The notes under the pieces: generated by a model
Databases searched by the model: none
Told to the model about the DNA's origin: nothing
The model's input: the letters and a program-made list of their open reading frames with translations, nothing else
Assembly (NCBI RefSeq): GCF_003491325.1
Contig: NZ_CP022881.1
Span: 1,488,001 to 1,552,000, forward strand
DNA: 64,000 bases
Direction of reading: 5' to 3'
From: Staphylococcus sp. M0911
GTDB taxonomy: Bacteria > Bacillota > Bacilli > Staphylococcales > Staphylococcaceae
Translations under genes and position numbers: made by a program
In this document: in pieces, positions 58,742 through 64,000 of the stretch
How positions within the stretch are numbered: position 1 is the stretch's first letter
Layout: each line of letters begins with the position of its first letter

Positions 58742-58771
58742 CGAGTTGAAATTAAATGTCATTTCAACTCG
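58742..58771 (-). terminator. Terminator after pgsA
   Basis: CGAGTTGAAAT and ATTTCAACTCG form a perfect 11-bp stem with an 8-base loop, followed by T-rich sequence on the minus strand. Confidence 0.85.
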
Positions 58772-58779
58772 CTAAAATA

Positions 58780-59355
<576 letters not shown>

Positions 59356-59385
59356 TTAAAATCCTCATTTCTAATACTTTTTTAT

Positions 59386-59778
59386 CTAAAATAATAGTAC
59401 TGCAATAATCCACAACATAAGTGTAACCAAGATAACTAATCCAATAATGACTACTACTTGTAAAGATTCTTTCGACTTTCTTCTATAAGGAGGTGCTTCT
59501 TTATTAGCGAATGAATGAATCGCATCATCTAATTGAATACGATTGTCCGGTATTTCATCTTGATGAACTTCAATTAAATGATTAGGCTCGATATTCACAA
59601 CACTGGCATATTTTCTAATAAAACCTTCAGTATAATTACTGTTAGGTAATTGATTAAATTCATTATTTTCAATTTGTTCTAAAGTATGACGTTTAAGTTG
59701 TGTACGTTGCTCTAATTCATTAAGAGTCATACCTAATCTTTCACGTCTACTCTTTAAAACTTCACCTATTGTATTCAA
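59386..59778 (-). CDS. Short RodZ-like helix-turn-helix membrane protein (YmfM)
   Basis: A 130-residue protein with an N-terminal Xre-type helix-turn-helix (IGEVLKSRRERLGMTLNELE, LKRHTLEQIENNEFN) and one C-terminal membrane helix (VVVIIGLVILVTLMLWIIAVLLF). It lacks the large outer domain of rod-shaped bacteria's RodZ, which fits cocci. The role in the cell wall or division is inferred. It lies between the DUF3388 gene and pgsA. Start ATG after AAGGAGG. Confidence 0.9.
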   Translation of the reverse strand: MNTIGEVLKSRRERLGMTLNELEQRTQLKRHTLEQIENNEFNQLPNSNYTEGFIRKYASVVNIEPNHLIEVHQDEIPDNRIQLDDAIHSFANKEAPPYRRKSKESLQVVVIIGLVILVTLMLWIIAVLLF

Positions 59779-59797
59779 AACGATGCCTCCTTAAATA

Positions 59798-60634
59798 CTA
59801 TTCAAAGAATCCAAATCCTCCACCAAACGGGTCACCAAAGTCTAAATTATTTTTACTTTTAGTTTGAACCGTTTGTCTTTTCATCTCTTCATATTGAATT
59901 TCTTGATTTTTATTTTCGCGTAATTCTATGATGTAATCAAAATCATCCATACTATAATCACATGCCTCTACAAATAAATCAGGATGTTCTACTACTTTGA
60001 CTGAAGGAAGTGTCATGATTTCTCTTACTAAATCTTGATGTTTCATATTAGATTCACGTGCTGTAACAGCACCATCAATAATATACACATGATTCGAATC
60101 ATATTCACCTTTAATTAACGAACTTCTAACTGTTTGTTTAATTAAGGTTGAACTAATAAATAACCAACGTTTGTGTGCACAGACGCTACCAGCAACAATT
60201 GATTCAGTCTTTCCGACTCTAGGCATACCACGAATTCCTATTAATTTATGACCTTCTTCTTTAAATAATTCTGCTAAGAAATCCACTAATAATCCTAGGT
60301 CTTCACGTTCAAAACGAAATGTTTTTTTATCATCTGCATCTTGCTCTATGTAACGACCATGTCGGACAGCTAATCTATCTCGTAATTCTGGTATACGTAA
60401 TTTAGTAATATCAATTTCATTAATTTCTTTAACTATTTGTTCAAATCGTTCTACTTTTTCTAGTTTATCGGTTTTAATTAATAAGCCACGCTTACCTTGG
60501 TCAACACCATTAATCGTTACAATACTAATTCCTAACATACCTAATAAACTTGAAACATCACCTAACAAACCGGCACGGTTCATAGTAATCTCATATTCGA
60601 GATACCATTCTTTTCTTCTCTCTGCCACTGACAC
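59798..60634 (-). CDS. YmfK-like protein (DUF3388, P-loop)
   Basis: A 278-residue cytoplasmic protein. The N-terminal ~75 residues look like an ACT domain (YLEYEITMNRAGLLGDVSSL, LGISIVTINGVDQGKRG). The C-terminal part has a Walker-A-like GIRGMPRVGKTESIVAG and EHPDLFVEACDYSMDD. The family is DUF3388 (YmfK); the function is unknown. The start is GTG at 60632-60634, after GGGGTGG; the open frame continues upstream without a start signal. Neighbours are the ymf peptidase cluster and the RodZ-like gene. Confidence 0.85.
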   Translation of the reverse strand: MSVAERRKEWYLEYEITMNRAGLLGDVSSLLGMLGISIVTINGVDQGKRGLLIKTDKLEKVERFEQIVKEINEIDITKLRIPELRDRLAVRHGRYIEQDADDKKTFRFEREDLGLLVDFLAELFKEEGHKLIGIRGMPRVGKTESIVAGSVCAHKRWLFISSTLIKQTVRSSLIKGEYDSNHVYIIDGAVTARESNMKHQDLVREIMTLPSVKVVEHPDLFVEACDYSMDDFDYIIELRENKNQEIQYEEMKRQTVQTKSKNNLDFGDPFGGGFGFFE

Positions 60635-60775
60635 CAATACCCACCCCTTGTTTAAACACGACTCAAATTTCAATTTCACTGATTAAATATAATAATAATC
60701 ACATTATAACATCGAATTGAATATCATGTACTAGAGAAATCATGTTTTTATAGTTGATACTATTAGTTGAAGCGA

Positions 60776-61480
60776 TTATAAATACCATCCGCCATTCACT
60801 TTTTGAATAGTCCCTGTAACACCTTTAGCCATCGGATTATATAAATATGCACAAGTGTGTGCTACTTCGCAAGGTTCTATCATGCGATGTTGCGGGAGTT
60901 CATCTAGAATCTCTTCCAACTCTTCTTCTGACCACTTTTTACTCATGTTACCTGAGACAAATCCTGGTGTAATAGCATTTACTGTCACTGTTGTTTGAGC
61001 CAGTTCCTGACTTAAAGCTTTTACAAAGCCAATTTGAGCACTTTTCATAGCAGAATAAATCGTTTCCATACTTGCACCCGTTTCACCCCAAATGGATGAA
61101 ATGACTATTATTCTACCATTTTCACTTTGTCTTAAAGTATCAACAAAATAACGACTCAGTCTTATGAGTTGTCTTACATGGATATGGTAAGACTTATCAA
61201 CTTGTTCATCTGACATATCTTGAAGCATGCCATACAATGCTGTTCCTGTTGCATAAATCATACAATCAAGATGGTTGATATGACCAAAATACTTTTCTAA
61301 GTTGATATCCTCAGATAAATCACATTGTATTAAATTAACAGGTCTATTTTGATATCGGTTAATCAACTGCGTTTTATCAGCTGAATTAAATTGTAAATCT
61401 ACTTCATAACCATCTTCTAATAATCGATCAACAATTGCAGATCCAATTGACCCTGAACCACCCAATACTAATGCTCTCAT
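60776..61480 (-). CDS. ymfI: Short-chain dehydrogenase YmfI
   Basis: A 234-residue SDR-family oxidoreductase. The N-terminal cofactor motif is LVLGGSGSIGSAIVDRLL, the catalytic Ser and Tyr-x3-Lys are in ISSIWGETGASMETIYSAMKSA, and PGFVSGNMS follows. The substrate is unknown; it resembles 3-oxoacyl-ACP reductases in sequence only. It overlaps the ymfH stop by one base, so it is coupled to the two peptidase genes. Start ATG with AGCTTAAAA upstream and no strong ribosome-binding site, as expected for coupling. Confidence 0.92.
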   Translation of the reverse strand: MRALVLGGSGSIGSAIVDRLLEDGYEVDLQFNSADKTQLINRYQNRPVNLIQCDLSEDINLEKYFGHINHLDCMIYATGTALYGMLQDMSDEQVDKSYHIHVRQLIRLSRYFVDTLRQSENGRIIVISSIWGETGASMETIYSAMKSAQIGFVKALSQELAQTTVTVNAITPGFVSGNMSKKWSEEELEEILDELPQHRMIEPCEVAHTCAYLYNPMAKGVTGTIQKVNGGWYL

Positions 61481-62766
61481 TAGTTTTTAAGCTCCAAACG
61501 ACTATCCACCATCTCATCTAAATCTAAGCATAACTGAGACGTTTCATTAACACTTTCAAGCGTAATATTTTCAACAATGTTTAACATATCAAATACACTA
61601 ACACCTTCGAAATATAACTTTGCGTATTGATTAGCAATGTATTCAGGAGAATTAAGACTTGAAATAAATTCTCCTATAAATTGTTTTTTCAATAAATCAA
61701 ATGCTTCAACGTCAGTAAGATTACCTTTGGTATCCTTTAATTGTTTGATAAGCAACTGTTTTAATTGATCTGGATGATTGGTTGCACTAGTAATAATTGA
61801 AAAGCTATAAGTTGGCTCTAAAACAAATTGATAACCAAATGTTTCATCAATTAAATCATCATTCAATAACTCTTGATAAAACTCTGTTTCTTCACCAAAA
61901 ATAAGTTCATAGAAAAATGTCATTTCTAAATCACGTTGAACATATTTCTCTGGTGATTCATCTAAAGGTTGATTTTTAAATCCTAGCATTAACTTAGGAG
62001 ATTGTAGTTTCATTTCTTCAGATATAACATGTTGATTCACTGATTTTGGTTCATCAATCAATGCACGTTCAATTTTAGGTTGATTCGTTTTATCTCTAAG
62101 GTTTTCATGTTCTTCTACAATATCAACAATATACTGCGGTTCTACATCGCCTACTACGAAAAGCACCATATTAGATGGGTGATAAAATGTTTCATAGCAA
62201 AGATATAAATCATCTTTTGTAATATCATAGATACTTTCAACACTACCTGCGATATCAACTCTAATAGGATGTTTTTCATACATAGCTCTTAATGTATTAA
62301 ACATGAGTTTATATCCAGGTTGTTCTTGATACATTTTAATTTCTTCAGCGATTATACCCTTTTCTTTGTCTACAGTTTCTTTTGTAAAATAAGGTGTCTC
62401 AACCATAGTCAATAACCGTTTGATATTATTCTCAAGATGATCTGTCGCACTAAATAAATAACTTGTGCGGTCAAAGCTAGTAAAAGCATTGGCTTGTGCA
62501 TTTTCCTCAGCAAATGCAGTGAATAAATCTTCTTCTTCTTTTTCAAATAACTTATGCTCTAAGAAGTGTGCCACACCATCCGGTACAGTTACAAAATCTT
62601 CTTTACCTAGCGGTTTAAAACGACTATCTAGAGAGCCAAATTGAGTAGTATAGGTAACAAACGTTTTTTGAAATCCTGGTTTAGGTATGACAAATAAACG
62701 TAATCCATTTTGTAGTTCATGTTCATAAACTGTCTCATCTATGACATCATAATAATGTTGTTTCAC
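61480..62766 (-). CDS. ymfH: M16-family zinc peptidase YmfH
   Basis: A 428-residue inverzincin-type peptidase. The catalytic motif HFLEHKLFEKEEED (H-x-x-E-H) lies at about residue 65, with the distal Glu in the ETVDKEKGIIAEEIKM helix. It pairs with YmfF, which lacks the motif, as in other M16 heterodimers such as processing peptidases. The substrate is unknown. It overlaps YmfF's stop by one base at 62766. A peptide-processing role has been suggested for relatives. Confidence 0.93.
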   Translation of the reverse strand: MKQHYYDVIDETVYEHELQNGLRLFVIPKPGFQKTFVTYTTQFGSLDSRFKPLGKEDFVTVPDGVAHFLEHKLFEKEEEDLFTAFAEENAQANAFTSFDRTSYLFSATDHLENNIKRLLTMVETPYFTKETVDKEKGIIAEEIKMYQEQPGYKLMFNTLRAMYEKHPIRVDIAGSVESIYDITKDDLYLCYETFYHPSNMVLFVVGDVEPQYIVDIVEEHENLRDKTNQPKIERALIDEPKSVNQHVISEEMKLQSPKLMLGFKNQPLDESPEKYVQRDLEMTFFYELIFGEETEFYQELLNDDLIDETFGYQFVLEPTYSFSIITSATNHPDQLKQLLIKQLKDTKGNLTDVEAFDLLKKQFIGEFISSLNSPEYIANQYAKLYFEGVSVFDMLNIVENITLESVNETSQLCLDLDEMVDSRLELKN

Positions 62767-64000
62767 TACTCATTCCCTCCTTTAGTAAGTACATAAATTG
62801 TATCTAATACTGCTTCATTTGCTAATTTTATAATATCTTCTTTAGTCACTTTATCTATTTCATTTAAGAAAGCTTCATCACTTTGAGGCTCATCTAATAA
62901 AATTTGATTGTGTGATATTTCTATAATACTTTTTGGTCTATCTGCAGATTCATGTCTCTGGGATGTAATGATTTTTTTAGCTAATGCAAGTTTATTATCG
63001 TCAAATTCACCTTTTTTAAATTTATCAAATTCTTCTAAAATCGTTTGCTTCGCAATTTCGTATTTATCTGCTGATACACCACTCAACACAAATAAGTAAC
63101 CATTTTTACCATCGATCTGAGAGTGTATAGAGTATGCTAAACTTTGACGTTCACGTACTTCATTAAATAACACTGATGATGGATCTCCTCCGAACATGAT
63201 ATTAAACACAATAAAAGCGTAATAATTACTTTTACCATAATGAGTTGGGAATCGATAACCTAAATTAAGTTTAGCTTGGTCAACATCATCTGTTGCAACA
63301 ATTGTCTTTGGCAGTTGTTCAATTTTATTGTCTAATTTTTGTGCTTTATTATCAGAAACTTCAAAAGTAAACGGTTTAATTTCGAATTTAGATTGGATTT
63401 GATTGTAGACTTGTTGTTTATCAACATTACCAACAACATAAATAGCACAGTAGTCGTTTTCAATCATAGATTGATATGTATCATACAGTGATGCAGGTGT
63501 TACCTGTGGTACTTGTTCAATTTGACCAGTTGCTAAATATTGATATGCTTCATTTTCAAACATGTTTTCTAATAATTTTAAAAATGAATATTGTGCTTTG
63601 TTATCAATCATCGCCTCAATCTTTTTACCTAACAATGATTTTTCTTGTTTCACAAATTTGTCGTCAAATTGTTTATTATGTATTAATGGATTCCAAATTA
63701 ATTCATTTAATAAATCTAATCCATGCTCAAATAATAGTGTTTGATCTTTTAAATATCGTTCATTAACTATTTCTAAAGAAATAGTAATTACATGTTTATC
63801 TTTAAATTTCGAAACAAAACTATTTACATATGCGCCGTAAAGTTCGGATAAACGACGGTTTAGGGCTTTGTCATCCTGCCATTTTTGAGATGCGCGTACA
63901 AGTACTTTGCTTAATACTGAACGTGCAGTTATTGTTTCATATTCAAGTGGTGCCATAAATTTAAACGTAATCATTGTTGTTTTAAATTTCTCGGTTGGCA
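62766..64000 (-). CDS. ymfF: M16-like inactive peptidase subunit YmfF, 5' end cut by window
   Basis: At least 411 residues of a M16-fold protein without the H-x-x-E-H zinc site; it is the partner of YmfH. The first in-frame ATG is at 63974, but the frame stays open to the window edge, reading TEKFKTTMITFKFMAPLEYE, which continues as good family sequence. The true start therefore lies beyond position 64000. The SELYGAYVNSFVSKFKDKHV and GGDPSSVLFNEVRERQSLAY segments are characteristic. Confidence 0.92.
   Translation of the reverse strand, partial: PTEKFKTTMITFKFMAPLEYETITARSVLSKVLVRASQKWQDDKALNRRLSELYGAYVNSFVSKFKDKHVITISLEIVNERYLKDQTLLFEHGLDLLNELIWNPLIHNKQFDDKFVKQEKSLLGKKIEAMIDNKAQYSFLKLLENMFENEAYQYLATGQIEQVPQVTPASLYDTYQSMIENDYCAIYVVGNVDKQQVYNQIQSKFEIKPFTFEVSDNKAQKLDNKIEQLPKTIVATDDVDQAKLNLGYRFPTHYGKSNYYAFIVFNIMFGGDPSSVLFNEVRERQSLAYSIHSQIDGKNGYLFVLSGVSADKYEIAKQTILEEFDKFKKGEFDDNKLALAKKIITSQRHESADRPKSIIEISHNQILLDEPQSDEAFLNEIDKVTKEDIIKLANEAVLDTIYVLTKGGNE

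Overview
The window is a contiguous piece of a Staphylococcus chromosome. Base composition is AT-rich, every core protein reads as staphylococcal, and the gene order matches the conserved block tkt, sosA/lexA, guaC, rpsN/rpmG, katA, thrBC-hom, nuc, cls, glnRA, hflX, hfq-miaA, glpDKF, mutSL, miaB, rny, recA, cinA, pgsA, ymf. I cannot assign a species from the sequence alone. No rRNA, tRNA, CRISPR array or insertion sequence was seen.

Region by region. 1-2.3 kb: the 5' part of transketolase, a DUF896 protein and the divergent SOS pair sosA/lexA with three LexA boxes. 2.3-9.8 kb: a CAP-domain protein, GMP reductase, zinc-independent ribosomal protein S14 behind a likely Zur operator, L33, PerR-type catalase, an amino-acid permease and a HAD phosphatase. 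9.9-14.7 kb: threonine biosynthesis (hom-thrC-thrB) divergent from an aspartokinase. 14.7-23 kb: a nucleotidyltransferase-like protein, a NERD protein, a membrane-anchored thermonuclease, two small proteins, a two-component system translationally coupled to an ABC exporter, cardiolipin synthase and a Cse60-like protein.

24.3-28.5 kb is the accessory part. It is a decayed phage head-gene module between threonine aldolase and glutamine synthetase. It holds a 5'-truncated MuF (SPP1 gp7-like) minor head gene carrying a JAMM metalloprotease-like C-terminal domain. Two tandem cassettes of about 945 bp follow. Each repeats the end of the MuF domain, fuses it to a different Ntox50-type toxin domain, follows it with a matching 65-residue Sm-like candidate immunity gene, and ends in the same double terminator. 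Both toxin cassettes carry their own in-frame stop in the MuF remnant, so they look like silent toxins with retained immunity genes. A broken DUF4355 scaffold gene ends the block. This is the most unusual system in the window.

28.5-46 kb: glutamine synthetase with GlnR and a GlnR operator, a structured staphylococcal intergenic repeat, a methionine gamma-lyase family protein, HflX, glutathione peroxidase, Hfq-MiaA-hydrolase, the glycerol regulon glpD/glpK/glpF/glpP with leader hairpins and a cre site, and mutL-mutS. 46-64 kb: ThiW, RicA, MiaB, a DUF77 protein, a poly-gamma-glutamate hydrolase-like protein, 2-oxoacid:ferredoxin oxidoreductase, YmdB, RNase Y, RecA with SOS boxes, CinA, PgsA, a short RodZ-like protein and the YmfK/I/H/F cluster, which runs off the right edge. 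A roughly 215-nt, highly structured, terminator-tailed element lies between recA and rny and is a good candidate non-coding RNA.
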